Source: Litchfieldia stipae
GTDB taxonomy: Bacteria; Bacillota; Bacilli; Bacillales; Bacillaceae_L
NCBI RefSeq assembly: GCF_014837155.1
Contig: NZ_JACYHA010000019.1
Location: 17,285-81,284 of the forward strand
Length of the DNA stretch: 64,000 nt
Direction: 5' to 3'
In this document: positions 50,316-59,140 of the stretch, one piece after another
Numbering within the stretch: the first letter of the stretch is position 1
How the letters are laid out: each line of letters starts with the position of its first letter
The notes under the pieces: model-generated
Seen by the model: the letters and a program-made list of their open reading frames with translations, nothing else
Database searches by the model: none
Told to the model about the DNA's origin: nothing
Made by a program: the position numbers and the translations under genes

Positions 50316-51074
50316 TTGACGCTACATATAAAGGGACTATCGATTGGGGAGGGTGCGCCTAAAATCTGTGTGCCACTGGTTGGGCGTACAAGCGAAGAAT
50401 TAATTGAGGAAGCTATTGAATTACAGAACCTTGACTTTGACCTTGTTGAATGGCGAGTAGATTTCTTTCAACATGTAGATGATGTCGACCGAGTGACCTC
50501 AGCACTTCACGAAATCCGTAAGATTCTAATAGACAAGCCACTTGTTTTTACCTTTCGAAGTGCAAAAGAGGGAGGAGAAAGGGAAATTAGTGCCCGTTCC
50601 TATTTCGAGTTAAACAAAGCAATCGCTGAAACCAAATTGGTAGATATGATCGATGTAGAGTTGTTTACTGAAGAGGCGATGGTGAAGGAATTAGTTGAAA
50701 TCGCACACGTAAACAATGTCTATGTCATTATTTCAAATCATGATTTTCAACAAACACCATCCAAAGAAGAGATTATTTCAAGACTGCGAAAAGCGCAGGA
50801 CATAGGTGGGGATGTACCGAAGATTGCCGTCATGCCACAAACAGAGCGAGATGTTTTGACCTTACTTGATGCAACCTTAACGATGAAAGAACAATATGCA
50901 GACCGACCAATTATTACAATGTCCATGGCTGGCAAAGGAGTCATTAGCCGCCTGTCAGGAGAAATCTTTGGATCTGCCGTCACATTTGGAGCAGCCAAGA
51001 AACCCTCTGCTCCAGGACAAGTAGAAGTGTCTGAGTTACGAAATGTCTTAACTCTATTACATAAAAGTTTATAG
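50316..51074 (+). CDS. aroD: 3-dehydroquinate dehydratase, type I
   Basis: Type I dehydroquinase of 252 residues in the shikimate pathway. The substrate-binding EWRVDFF, the RSAKEGG loop, the catalytic His in IISNHDF and the Schiff-base Lys in KIAVMP are present. The start is TTG with AGGTGAG upstream. It is 19 bases after the LLM gene and followed by a terminator. Type I enzymes in Bacillaceae usually function in biosynthesis; other shikimate genes are not in the window. Confidence 0.92.
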   Translation: MTLHIKGLSIGEGAPKICVPLVGRTSEELIEEAIELQNLDFDLVEWRVDFFQHVDDVDRVTSALHEIRKILIDKPLVFTFRSAKEGGEREISARSYFELNKAIAETKLVDMIDVELFTEEAMVKELVEIAHVNNVYVIISNHDFQQTPSKEEIISRLRKAQDIGGDVPKIAVMPQTERDVLTLLDATLTMKEQYADRPIITMSMAGKGVISRLSGEIFGSAVTFGAAKKPSAPGQVEVSELRNVLTLLHKSL

Positions 51075-51084
51075 AAAATAATTG

Positions 51085-51112
51085 AAAGGAGCCAAATGGG
51101 TTCCTTTTTTAT
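51085..51112 (+). terminator. Terminator after aroD
   Basis: AAAGGAGCC pairs with GGGTTCCTTT around AAAT, followed by T residues. Confidence 0.85.
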
Positions 51113-51166
51113 TTGGGCTGATTTCACAAAGAGTGTTTCAGGCAAAAAATATTGAAAGTGATGTAA

Positions 51167-51288
51167 CTAGCAGCTTGAATACACGTAGACTCCCGTGGGA
51201 TGCGTGACTAAAGTGAGACCCCACGGAGCATTGCGACGAGGAGGCTCACCAGTCACCCCACAGGACGCGGAGTGTATTCAGGCTGCGG
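51167..51288 (+). repeat. Long-palindrome intergenic repeat, copy 9
   Basis: Full copy from CTAGCAGCTTGAATACACG to GTGTATTCAGGCTGCGG. The rest of the aroD-cwlO interval (51289-51640) is A+T rich and contains only the WalR-like box. Confidence 0.93.
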
Positions 51289-51478
51289 CTTTTAAAGCAA
51301 CAATTAGATACGAAATCAAACTTGTATTACAAAGAGTTACAATTTTTGCGCTTGTTTAACATACATACAAACTTTTTTAAGATACTAAAAAAGAAGACTC
51401 GAGTCTATCAAGTAGGTTATTATAAAACCTAGATGTAAAATTTGAATAATATTTGAACTTATTCCTAATATGACATTT

Positions 51479-51495
51479 TGTATTATAACTGTAAT
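51479..51495 (+). promoter_or_regulatory. WalR-like box upstream of the NlpC/P60 gene
   Basis: TGTATT, five bases (ATAAC) and TGTAAT fit the WalR repeat TGTWAH-N5-TGTWAH with one mismatch. B. subtilis cwlO is a WalR target, which supports the reading. Confidence 0.55.
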
Positions 51496-51688
51496 ATTTC
51501 GATAACAATTTTGTCTTATTATGATGATATACTACTAATTGTGGAAAAACTTAGATTATTTTCGGAAAATATGCAATAATAGACAAGGAAACGGATTCAT
51601 AGATTAATAGATGTTTTGATAGATTACATAAAAAGACCAATAAATGAAAAAAGAAATTGACATAATACTAGGGAAAGTAGGGGGAAGT

Positions 51689-52948
51689 GTGTTCAAGAAG
51701 AAATTGATCGTACTAAACACAGTAATCGTTCTCGGTTTAAGTTCATTTACAATCCCAGCAGTCTATGCAGAAACTGCTACAGAAATTAAGGAAGAGCGGA
51801 AGGCGATTCAGGCTGAGCTTAATGAAGCTGTTAAAGAACTAACAAAGATTCAAGTGGAATTAGATCAGCTAAATGAGCAATTTCAAAAAGTAGAGAAAGC
51901 AATCGCAGATAATAACAAAATGATCTCGGATACTAAGAAAGAGATTAAAGCAGCTGAGCTTGAAATCAAAGAATTAGAAGAAGAAATGGCAATTCTTCAA
52001 GAAAACATCGATCAACGTTTCAATATTCTAAAGGAACGTGCAGTGACACTTCAGCAATCTGGAGGAAGTGTTAGTTACCTAGAAGTATTAGCTGGATCAA
52101 CTAGCTTCAATGATTTCATTGATCGTGTCTTCGCAGTTGTAACCATTGCTCAGTCAGATGCTGATCTTTTGAATCAACAAAAAGCAGATCAAGAGGAGCT
52201 GCAAGAAAAACAGACCGTGGTCGAGAAAAAGCTTGGAGATTTAACGAACAAAAAAGTTGAACTAGAAGGAATGCAGGAGCAGATTCTAGAACAGAAAAAG
52301 AATAATGATAAGCTAAAGAAGGATCTTAAAGCAAAAGAAAAAGAGAGCCAAAGCTTCATGGCTGAGTTACAGGCAAAGGATCGTGAGCTTGCAAACAAAG
52401 CACTAAGCATTCAACAAAGTCAAAGAAATGTGGCTAATAGTACAGCACAGGTGTCTGGTGGGTCAGCAAATGACCAGAATACTAGCTCATCTAAAGTAAC
52501 GAATGTGACAACGAGTGAAAAAGTAAATGGTGTTTTCTCAAATAGTAGCTCTAGTGGAAATAAGAGCTTAAACGAAGCGATTGCAGATTCATATAAGTAC
52601 ATAGGAAACTCTGTGTATGTCTTTGCTGGTGGAAGAAATGCATATGATATTGCGAATGGTCGCTTTGATTGCTCAGGATTTGTCTCTTATGTATTTTCTC
52701 AAGCAGGAATCAGAGTTGGAGGAAGTACGGATTCATTGAAGTATGCAGGCAAACAGGTATCTACAAGTGATATGCGATATGGAGATCTTGTCTTTTTTGA
52801 TACATATAAAAGAGATGGTCATGTAGGTATTTATGTAGGTAACGGGAAGTTTATCGGCTCCCAAAACTCAACAGGAGTTGCGATTGCTGATATGACTTCT
52901 GGCTATTGGAAACAAAAATTTAACGGACGAGTAGTTCGTGTTCAGTAA
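51689..52948 (+). CDS. cwlO: CwlO-like peptidoglycan hydrolase with NlpC/P60 domain
   Basis: Secreted DL-endopeptidase of 419 residues. The signal peptide ends near SFTIPAVYA. A long coiled coil follows (about residues 30-245) with the CwlO hallmark QQSGGSVSYLEVLAGSTSFN. A Ser/Asn linker (about 250-300) leads to the NlpC/P60 domain with catalytic Cys in FDCSGFVSYVF and His in DGHVGIYVGNG. It cleaves stem peptides for cell elongation and in B. subtilis is activated by FtsEX. I prefer the GTG behind GGGGGA; an ATG 15 codons upstream lacks a ribosome site. Confidence 0.9.
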   Translation: MFKKKLIVLNTVIVLGLSSFTIPAVYAETATEIKEERKAIQAELNEAVKELTKIQVELDQLNEQFQKVEKAIADNNKMISDTKKEIKAAELEIKELEEEMAILQENIDQRFNILKERAVTLQQSGGSVSYLEVLAGSTSFNDFIDRVFAVVTIAQSDADLLNQQKADQEELQEKQTVVEKKLGDLTNKKVELEGMQEQILEQKKNNDKLKKDLKAKEKESQSFMAELQAKDRELANKALSIQQSQRNVANSTAQVSGGSANDQNTSSSKVTNVTTSEKVNGVFSNSSSSGNKSLNEAIADSYKYIGNSVYVFAGGRNAYDIANGRFDCSGFVSYVFSQAGIRVGGSTDSLKYAGKQVSTSDMRYGDLVFFDTYKRDGHVGIYVGNGKFIGSQNSTGVAIADMTSGYWKQKFNGRVVRVQ

Positions 52949-52953
52949 TAGAA

Positions 52954-52984
52954 AGTGTCCCATGGAAATGGGGCATTTTTTTAT
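52954..52984 (+). terminator. Terminator after the NlpC/P60 gene
   Basis: GTGTCCCAT pairs with ATGGGGCAT (with G-T pairs) around GGAA, followed by seven T. Confidence 0.75.
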
Positions 52985-53040
52985 GAGGTTTTCAGCATGT
53001 TTTTCATTGAGTTAATTGATCTAAGAGTGGAAAGAAATAT

Positions 53041-53163
53041 CTAGCAGCCTGAATGCACGTAGACTCCTGCGGGATACGTGACCAAAAGTGAGACCCCGCA
53101 GGAACGCAGTGACGAGGAGGCTCACCTGGCACCCGCCGGACGCGGAGTGTATTTAGGCTGCGG
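53041..53163 (+). repeat. Long-palindrome intergenic repeat, copy 10
   Basis: Full copy from CTAGCAGCCTGAATGCACG to GTGTATTTAGGCTGCGG. Nothing else is visible in the 53164-53317 remainder except the ribosome site of the next gene. Confidence 0.92.
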
Positions 53164-53317
53164 AATTAAATGTAATATAATAATAAGGCAAAAGCTAATT
53201 AATATAGTGCAAGCAAATAACTTTATTCTTTTTTGATTATGAAATATATTTAAAGTTATGTTTCATAATAAAGAGGTAACAATGTAGTATGTTGTTTGAA
53301 GACAAGGGGGAGTATTA

Positions 53318-54802
53318 ATGAATGCATCAGGTAGTGCTGTAGGGCAAATTGATGTAAAAAATATAAAGCGTGCACCGATCATGATTTCGTTAATCATTGG
53401 TGCGTTTTTTGCGATTTTAAATGAAACGTTATTAAATGTCGCATTCACTGATTTAATTAGCGAGTTTCAGGTTGAGGCTTCCACAATTCAATGGCTAGCA
53501 ACTGGCTTTATGTTAGTTGTAGGTATTCTAGTACCGGTAACAGCCTTGCTTACGGGGTGGTTCACAACGAGACAAATGTTTATCGGTGCGATGGTCGTGT
53601 TTACAATTGGTACAATCATTTGTGGAATCGCACCAAACTTTTCAACATTACTGATTGGGCGTCTGATTCAAGCTGGTGGTACTGGCTTGTTAATGCCAGT
53701 CATGATGAATACAATCCTATTAATTTATCCACCACACAAACGTGGGGGAGCAATGGGAACGATCGGATTAGTTATTATGTTTGCACCAGCAATTGGGCCA
53801 ACACTTTCAGGAGTTATTCTTGAAGCACTTAATTGGCGTTGGTTATTTTTCATTGTATTACCATTTGCTATCTTTTCAATCGTCTTTGCAAGTATTTATT
53901 TAAAGAACGTATCTGAGGTGACGAAGCCAAAGGTTGATTATATCTCAGTTATCTTATCAACATTAGGATTTGGTGGAATTGTCTTTGGTTTTAGTAGTGC
54001 GGGAGAGGGAAGTGCTGGATGGACTCACCCTGAAGTCTACATAGCGGTCATTGTCGGGATTGTTTCATTGATTCTATTTGTCATACGACAACTGAAATTA
54101 GAAGAACCAATGCTTGATGTTCGAGTATTTAAGTATCCGATGTTTGCGATAACGGCTGTTTTACTTATTATTACAATGATGGCATTATTCTCTACCATCA
54201 TTCTCTTACCAATGCTATTGAGAAGTGGGTTAGCATTTACAGCCTTTATGACAGGGCTTGCGCTGCTACCTGGCGGACTGATTAATGGTTTAATATCTCC
54301 AATTACAGGTCGCCTTTTTGATAAATTTGGACCAAGAAAGCTTGTTATTCCGGGAACAATTATATTAGTCATTATTATGTGGTTCTTTTCGAATGTATCA
54401 AAAGATACGTCAATCTTCACATTTATCGTGTTACACACTTCCTTATCAATTGGAATTGCGATGATCATGATGCCAACTCAAACGAATGCGTTAAATGAGC
54501 TGACTAGAAAACACTATTCACATGGTACAGCCATTCTAAATACATTACAACAAGTCGCAGCTGCGATTGGAGTTGCTCTCTTTATTAGCATCATGTCTTC
54601 GGGGCAATCTAGATATTTAAGTGGTGTAAGTGACCCATCATCTGCTGATGAGGTAGCAAATTCAATGATTGCAGGTGTACAAACAGCCTTTACGGTTGGC
54701 TTAGTATTTGCCGTCATTGGCTTGATTCTAGCTCTCTTCATTAAGAGAACAGTCGCTCCAGATTATGAAGAAAGCGAACCAGTTCAGAAACCATTACATT
54801 AA
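53318..54802 (+). CDS. MFS transporter, DHA2 (EmrB/QacA) family
   Basis: A 494-residue drug:proton antiporter with about 14 membrane helices. The N-terminal ETLLNVAFTDLISEF (motif D1), IQWLATGFMLVVG and the GRLIQAGGTGLLMPVMMNTI motif C-like region are typical of DHA2 exporters. Substrate unknown; no regulator gene is adjacent. GGGGGAG precedes the ATG. Confidence 0.92.
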   Translation: MNASGSAVGQIDVKNIKRAPIMISLIIGAFFAILNETLLNVAFTDLISEFQVEASTIQWLATGFMLVVGILVPVTALLTGWFTTRQMFIGAMVVFTIGTIICGIAPNFSTLLIGRLIQAGGTGLLMPVMMNTILLIYPPHKRGGAMGTIGLVIMFAPAIGPTLSGVILEALNWRWLFFIVLPFAIFSIVFASIYLKNVSEVTKPKVDYISVILSTLGFGGIVFGFSSAGEGSAGWTHPEVYIAVIVGIVSLILFVIRQLKLEEPMLDVRVFKYPMFAITAVLLIITMMALFSTIILLPMLLRSGLAFTAFMTGLALLPGGLINGLISPITGRLFDKFGPRKLVIPGTIILVIIMWFFSNVSKDTSIFTFIVLHTSLSIGIAMIMMPTQTNALNELTRKHYSHGTAILNTLQQVAAAIGVALFISIMSSGQSRYLSGVSDPSSADEVANSMIAGVQTAFTVGLVFAVIGLILALFIKRTVAPDYEESEPVQKPLH

Positions 54803-54804
54803 GA

Positions 54805-54837
54805 TGAAGATTCCCTATAAGGGGGTCTTTTTTTTGC
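54805..54837 (+). terminator. Terminator after the DHA2 transporter
   Basis: AAGATTCCC pairs with GGGGGTCTT around TATAA, followed by T residues. Confidence 0.75.
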
Positions 54838-54926
54838 GCATTTAATAGCTTAGACAAGTTTTGTTAATAGTTTGTTCATATTTACAGGGTAAGATTAAAC
54901 GTATGTTAATGATAGAAGGGAAGTAT

Positions 54927-55814
54927 ATGATGCTAAAAGAGTTAAGGAAACGGAAAGTATATTTATCGATTATCACAGTGCTTGTAATTGGAATCATTGT
55001 GAGTGCATTTTTTATGAAAAGAGAGGTTGTAGCAAGCGTTGCTGGTTCTTCCATCACAAAGGCTGAACTATCAGCTGAATTGCTAGAGCAGTATGGGAGC
55101 ACCGTTCTAGATACGATGATTACAACTAAATTAATTGAGCTTGAGGCAGAAAAACAAAAAATAACAGTGTCAAGTGATGAAATAGAAGAAGAAATGCAGA
55201 CATTGATCAATTCATACGGTGGAGAAGAGGCATTTAACTCTGTATTAGCATCGAGTGGTGCTTCAATCGGTGCACTTAGACAAGACGTGAAATCCTATCT
55301 TCTTACAGAAAAGCTCTTAAAAGAAAGAATTACGATTACTGAGGAAGAAATGACAACATATTTTGAAGAAAACAAGGACAGCTATGCCCAGGAAGAACAA
55401 ATTGAAGCGAGTCATATATTAGTCGATGATGAGGATACAGCAAACGAAGTACTGGCCAAGTTAAATGAAGGTGGAGACTTTGCAGAGTTAGCTGAAGAAT
55501 ATTCTACAGACGAGTCAAACGCTAGTATGGGTGGAGAGTTAGGCTATTTTGGGAAAGGTAAAATGGTTGAGGAATTTGAAAATGTCGCATTTGAATTAGA
55601 GATTGATACATTGAGTGAGCCAGTGAAGACAGAGTTTGGTTATCACATTATTAAAGTAACTGATAAGAAGGAAGCAAAAGAAGCTAATTTTGAGGATAGT
55701 AAAGAACTAGTAGAGCAGGCCATCTTAGAAGAAAGAATGAGTACTGAATATTCAAGTCTTTTAAGTGAATTAGAAGAGGCGTATACGATTGAAACATTTT
55801 TAGGCAATAATTAA
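54927..55814 (+). CDS. PrsA-like peptidyl-prolyl isomerase (foldase), membrane-anchored
   Basis: A 295-residue SurA/PrsA-type foldase. One membrane anchor (VYLSIITVLVIGIIVSAFFM, about residues 11-30) lacks a lipobox, so it is an anchored rather than lipidated protein. The SurA-like N-domain is followed by a parvulin rotamase domain (about 160-255) with EASHILVDDEDTA and GGELGYFGKGKMV. It assists folding of exported proteins. The ATG with GAAGGGAAG upstream is preferred to longer frames. Confidence 0.88.
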   Translation: MMLKELRKRKVYLSIITVLVIGIIVSAFFMKREVVASVAGSSITKAELSAELLEQYGSTVLDTMITTKLIELEAEKQKITVSSDEIEEEMQTLINSYGGEEAFNSVLASSGASIGALRQDVKSYLLTEKLLKERITITEEEMTTYFEENKDSYAQEEQIEASHILVDDEDTANEVLAKLNEGGDFAELAEEYSTDESNASMGGELGYFGKGKMVEEFENVAFELEIDTLSEPVKTEFGYHIIKVTDKKEAKEANFEDSKELVEQAILEERMSTEYSSLLSELEEAYTIETFLGNN

Positions 55815-55824
55815 GAAAATAAGT

Positions 55825-55861
55825 AATGAGGGGTTCGTTCAGTTGGCGGCCCCTCATTTTT
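55825..55861. terminator. Bidirectional terminator
   Basis: AATGAGGGG pairs with CCCCTCATT around a 16-base loop, with T and A runs on the two sides. It serves the foldase gene and the convergent 42-codon gene. Confidence 0.85.
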
Positions 55862-55988
55862 AGTGTAGGAGTTGATGCTTCTTAATGATTTGTGCATTGA
55901 CTCCTTGTTCCTTTAATTTCTTGACGATTTCAGTGATACTTGGTTTCTTTTTAGCTTTGTCAGTTTGTTTGGGAATGTCCTTATTCAT
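55860..55988 (-). CDS. Small basic protein (42 aa) under a TetR-type operator
   Basis: A 42-residue Lys-rich protein starting M-N-K-D-I-P-K-Q-T-D and containing SITEIVKKLKEQGVNAQIIK, which could form an amphipathic helix. GAGGGAT precedes the ATG. The promoter (TTGACC and TATACT, 18 bases apart, minus strand) carries two sites of the same palindrome that sits in front of the TetR gene at 56974. I do not recognise the protein. The promoter, operators, ribosome site and own terminator make it likely to be real. Confidence 0.6.
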   Translation of the reverse strand: MNKDIPKQTDKAKKKPSITEIVKKLKEQGVNAQIIKKHQLLH

Positions 55989-56012
55989 GTCGATCCCTCG
56001 CTTTTTTGAAAA

Positions 56013-56062
56013 ATGACTAACTGGTCATAATTAGTATACTGTTTTAATGACTACTAGGTCAA
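56013..56062 (-). promoter_or_regulatory. Promoter of the 42-aa gene with two TetR-type operators
   Basis: Read on the minus strand, TTGACC (plus 56057-56062) and TATACT (56033-56038) are 18 bases apart. ATGACTAACTGGTCAT (56013-56028) and ATGACTACTAGGTCA (56047-56061) match the operator ATGACC-N4-GGTCAT at 57001. Confidence 0.7.
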
Positions 56063-56075
56063 TTGGACAAAAATA

Positions 56076-56100
56076 AAAACGCTCAAAATATGAACGTTTT
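56076..56100 (-). terminator. Terminator after the TetR gene
   Basis: On the minus strand AAAACGTTCA faces TTGAGCGTTTT, followed by TATTTTT. Confidence 0.75.
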
Positions 56101-56107
56101 GTGAAGG

Positions 56108-56974
56108 TTATATTTTAACATCATACAAAGCCGCAATTTCTTTTCGATAGTTGTCGAGTTGCGGGTGTGATGTGAAATTGGATAGCATTCCTTGTATGAC
56201 CGGTAGTCTAGGAGATTCCTTATTAATTTCTGCTTCTAGCACCTCAAGTGATACGAGTAAATCATCATTTGCATCAATTGTGCCAATCTGCTTGCGTAAT
56301 TGTGTAAGAAGCTTATCTATTGTAGGTTCTTCATTAAGAAGAGCGTTCTTTGTTTTTGCCATAATGGATTCAATACGCTCAGTAGACATTAAGGGTTTAT
56401 CCGCTGTAATCCCCTGCGCGATATCATCTAATCGTTTAAGTATGAAATGAATAATTTCAGATGTTTGGAACTGACTTTGACCAAATAATAAAAGTCGGAT
56501 ATAAGAATGTAATAATCCATCAAGAATCATTGATAAATCCCATAAGTAACGCTCGATATTTTTCCCATAGATGGATTTAATTCGATCTTGATAAAAGTCA
56601 TGTGATTCTTCATGCATTTTTAAAATAAAAGCCTTCACTGCATCATTAATTGGAATGGCTTGTTCTCTAGATTGCATAATAAAAAATTCCTTATGTTCAA
56701 GAAATGAATTTAACAATGCAATCAGTTCTTGTGCGAATTTTTCTTTAGGTTCTAAAGAAGAATCCTGATTCTTGAAAATAGAAGATTGTAGCTTTTCATA
56801 ATAATATTCGAGAATAGCAAGCATTAATGCGTCTTTTGATTTGAAATGTAGATAGAAAGCGCCTTTTGAAATACCGCTTTCGGCTGCAATTTCTTGAATG
56901 GATGTAGTTGTATAGCCTTTTTGCGCAAATAATTTAATCGCAGTTTCAATGATGACTTTATCTTTTTCCTTCAT
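56108..56974 (-). CDS. TetR/AcrR family regulator (288 aa)
   Basis: TetR-type regulator, longer than usual because of a C-terminal extension of about 90 helical residues. The HTH reads AIKLFAQKGYTTTSIQEIAA and GISKGAFYLHFKSKDAL (near residues 11-50). The ATG has GGAGGTGA upstream and is favoured over the GTG three codons before it. The promoter (TTGACT, 17 bases, TATACT on the minus strand) is followed by a perfect operator, so it should autoregulate, and should also control the 42-aa gene. Similar to YhgD/YxaF-like regulators with a second ligand domain; ligand unknown. Confidence 0.9.
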   Translation of the reverse strand: MKEKDKVIIETAIKLFAQKGYTTTSIQEIAAESGISKGAFYLHFKSKDALMLAILEYYYEKLQSSIFKNQDSSLEPKEKFAQELIALLNSFLEHKEFFIMQSREQAIPINDAVKAFILKMHEESHDFYQDRIKSIYGKNIERYLWDLSMILDGLLHSYIRLLLFGQSQFQTSEIIHFILKRLDDIAQGITADKPLMSTERIESIMAKTKNALLNEEPTIDKLLTQLRKQIGTIDANDDLLVSLEVLEAEINKESPRLPVIQGMLSNFTSHPQLDNYRKEIAALYDVKI

Positions 56975-57000
56975 GTTAGTCACCTCCTTAATTGGAGTAG

Positions 57001-57051
57001 TTATGACCGAGTGGTCATAAAAAGTATAGAGTTACTTACTCATTAAGTCAA
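57001..57051 (-). promoter_or_regulatory. Promoter and operator of the TetR gene
   Basis: Operator TTATGACC-GAGT-GGTCATAA (57001-57020) is a perfect palindrome just downstream of the promoter TTGACT (57046-57051) and TATACT (57023-57028), read on the minus strand, spaced by 17 bases. Confidence 0.85.
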
Positions 57052-57054
57052 ATG

Positions 57055-57096
57055 GAAAGGGGCTGCATGTTAGAGTTCTCCACGTACAGCCCCACC
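57055..57096 (-). terminator. Terminator of the AI-2E family permease gene
   Basis: On the minus strand GGGGCTG pairs with CAGCCCC across a 21-base loop and is followed by TTTCC. The T-run is weak. Confidence 0.6.
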
Positions 57097-57100
57097 TTTG

Positions 57101-58207
57101 TTATTCTTTTAAAATGATATCTTCTTTATACTTTCTTTGTAATCTTATAAGACGAACAACATGTAACACGACTGCTTTTAAGACGGCATAAGTAGGTACG
57201 GCAATAATCATTCCGATGATACCGCCAAAGCTTCCTGCTCCAATTAATAGTAAGATGATCGTTAGCGGATGTGTATTTAATCGTTTTCCAATAATTAATG
57301 GTGATAGGACATTTCCATCAAGCTGTTGAACAATCAATACAACAATAGCTGCAACAATTGCTTTTGTTGGTGAATCAAGTAAGCCTACGATAATGGCTGG
57401 TGCTGCGCCAATAAATGGCCCAACATATGGAATGATATTGGTCACTGCCACAATAATCCCAAGCACAAGTGCATACTTTAAATCAATGATCAAATAACCA
57501 ATAAAACAGCCTGTCCCGACCACAAGGGAAACAATGACTTGACCTTGAATGTAGGTTGAAACAGTTTCATAAAGATCTTTTAAAATAACAAGTCCTTCAC
57601 TACGTAATGACGTAGGAAAGAATTTAATAGCAGTGTCGGAAAAGCGATGACCGTCCTTTAACATATAAAATAGAATAAACGGTACAGTAATAATAATTAG
57701 CGTTATATTAGTGACGACACCTAATACCTGTCCTACACTTGCTGCAATATTATCTGGAATCGTTTGGACAAAGTTAAGAAAGCCCTGTTCAATTTGATTA
57801 ATAGAAACATATTCCTGAGTCATTACCCAAGTAAACCAGGATTCAGTCGATAGGTCATTTGCAAATTCTTGGATGGCTCTTGCGTACCTTGGTGCATTTC
57901 GGATAAAGTCAGCAATCTGTTCAGACACAATTGGCCCAACAATGGATCCAAGTGAAATTAGTAGACTGATAAACAATAAATAAAGAATCAGAATGGCAAC
58001 TGTTCGAGGTACTTTCCCTCTTTCTATCAATTTAACGATCGGGTTAAAAATGAAAAATAGAATACCAGCGATCATAATTGGCAAAAAGAGAGTAGAACTA
58101 AAAACAATAATGGGTTGAAACAAGAAAGACACCTTTGAACCTACATAAACAATAAGTAGGATAAATAAAAGTTGAAGTGTCCAAAAATGCAGCTTCGATT
58201 TGCTCAA
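57101..58207 (-). CDS. AI-2E family transporter (permease)
   Basis: A 368-residue AI-2E/PerM-type membrane protein with about eight helices; typical segments are GPIVSEQIADFIRNAP, IIPYVGPFIGAAPAIIVG and NVLSPLIIGKRLNTHPL. Some members export sodium in exchange for protons, others were linked to AI-2 export; the role here is unknown. The start is a TTG with AGGAGG nine bases upstream giving M-S-K-S-K-L; an ATG 11 codons earlier has no ribosome site. Confidence 0.9.
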   Translation of the reverse strand: MSKSKLHFWTLQLLFILLIVYVGSKVSFLFQPIIVFSSTLFLPIMIAGILFFIFNPIVKLIERGKVPRTVAILILYLLFISLLISLGSIVGPIVSEQIADFIRNAPRYARAIQEFANDLSTESWFTWVMTQEYVSINQIEQGFLNFVQTIPDNIAASVGQVLGVVTNITLIIITVPFILFYMLKDGHRFSDTAIKFFPTSLRSEGLVILKDLYETVSTYIQGQVIVSLVVGTGCFIGYLIIDLKYALVLGIIVAVTNIIPYVGPFIGAAPAIIVGLLDSPTKAIVAAIVVLIVQQLDGNVLSPLIIGKRLNTHPLTIILLLIGAGSFGGIIGMIIAVPTYAVLKAVVLHVVRLIRLQRKYKEDIILKE

Positions 58208-58376
58208 TTTCCTTCCTCCTAATAGTGGAAAATCTTCCATACATATTTATTCCCATTATACCGTTTATTAATCGTTATTTAATGATAATCTTTCAAAATC
58301 TTATAAAATATGAATTTTATTTTCTATGTATAATTCCTCGTATTCTTGTCTATTCTTGTTAAAGAGGTGAGGGGAT

Positions 58377-59105
58377 ATGAAACAATTCTTTTCAATAAGT
58401 CTGTCAATATCAATTCTATTTGGATTTTATCAGCATGTATTTGGAAATGAACAATACGAAACATTACATACATTAATGACAATGGCAGAGGACAATGCAG
58501 TCGAAGTAAATCAATGGACAATCTACAGTAGAGGTCATATTGAATATGTAGAAGGTCAAACAGAGATGAACATGTATTTTGAACAAATCATCAAAGATTA
58601 TCCGGAATTTAGCTGGCAGCAGGAAGAAGAGAAAGTTGATCATCATTATGTCATCACTGGAATGAAGGAAAATGAAAAGATAGGAATAAAGGAGAAATTA
58701 ATAATTACTGCCTATCCTTATCAAGGGCAATATGAAATCAATCGGTCAAATGAAATAACGGGAACAGCATGGACAGATGAGCAACAATCGTATGTAACTA
58801 ATGAATATAGTGATTTGTTTTCAGGAAGCGAAATGTTCTATACGATTAGAGGAAAAGCGTTGAAAGATGACATTAAACTAGAAGAAAAGGCTAATCGACT
58901 TATCGAAAGCGTTGATGGAAAAATCATTGAAGGACTGTCTGAAAGGGAGTTTATCTCGATTTCTGCTTTTTCTAATAACATTGAGTCACAGACCATGACA
59001 AACGGCAAGGACGAAATGAACCTTCAATTAGGTATGAGAACAACTGAAGCATCATCAACGATTGAAGTAACAATCGGAACACCAATCATTACGACTGAAT
59101 ATTAA
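58377..59105 (+). CDS. YwmB-like secreted protein
   Basis: A 242-residue exported protein. The signal peptide (residues 1-23) ends near HVFGN, and the mature part is acidic with a beta-rich core. Overall layout and the segment WTIYSRGHIEYVEG fit the YwmB family (TATA-box-binding-like fold), whose function is unknown. Ribosome site GAGGTGAGG. It is convergent with the DHA2 transporter and they share a terminator. Confidence 0.75.
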   Translation: MKQFFSISLSISILFGFYQHVFGNEQYETLHTLMTMAEDNAVEVNQWTIYSRGHIEYVEGQTEMNMYFEQIIKDYPEFSWQQEEEKVDHHYVITGMKENEKIGIKEKLIITAYPYQGQYEINRSNEITGTAWTDEQQSYVTNEYSDLFSGSEMFYTIRGKALKDDIKLEEKANRLIESVDGKIIEGLSEREFISISAFSNNIESQTMTNGKDEMNLQLGMRTTEASSTIEVTIGTPIITTEY

Positions 59106-59132
59106 AAGGATGGGGGAGACCCATCCTTTTTT
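59104..59132. terminator. Bidirectional terminator
   Basis: AAAAGGATGGG pairs with CCCATCCTTTT around GGAGA, with A and T runs on the two sides. Confidence 0.9.
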
Positions 59133-59140
59133 GTGGTAAA

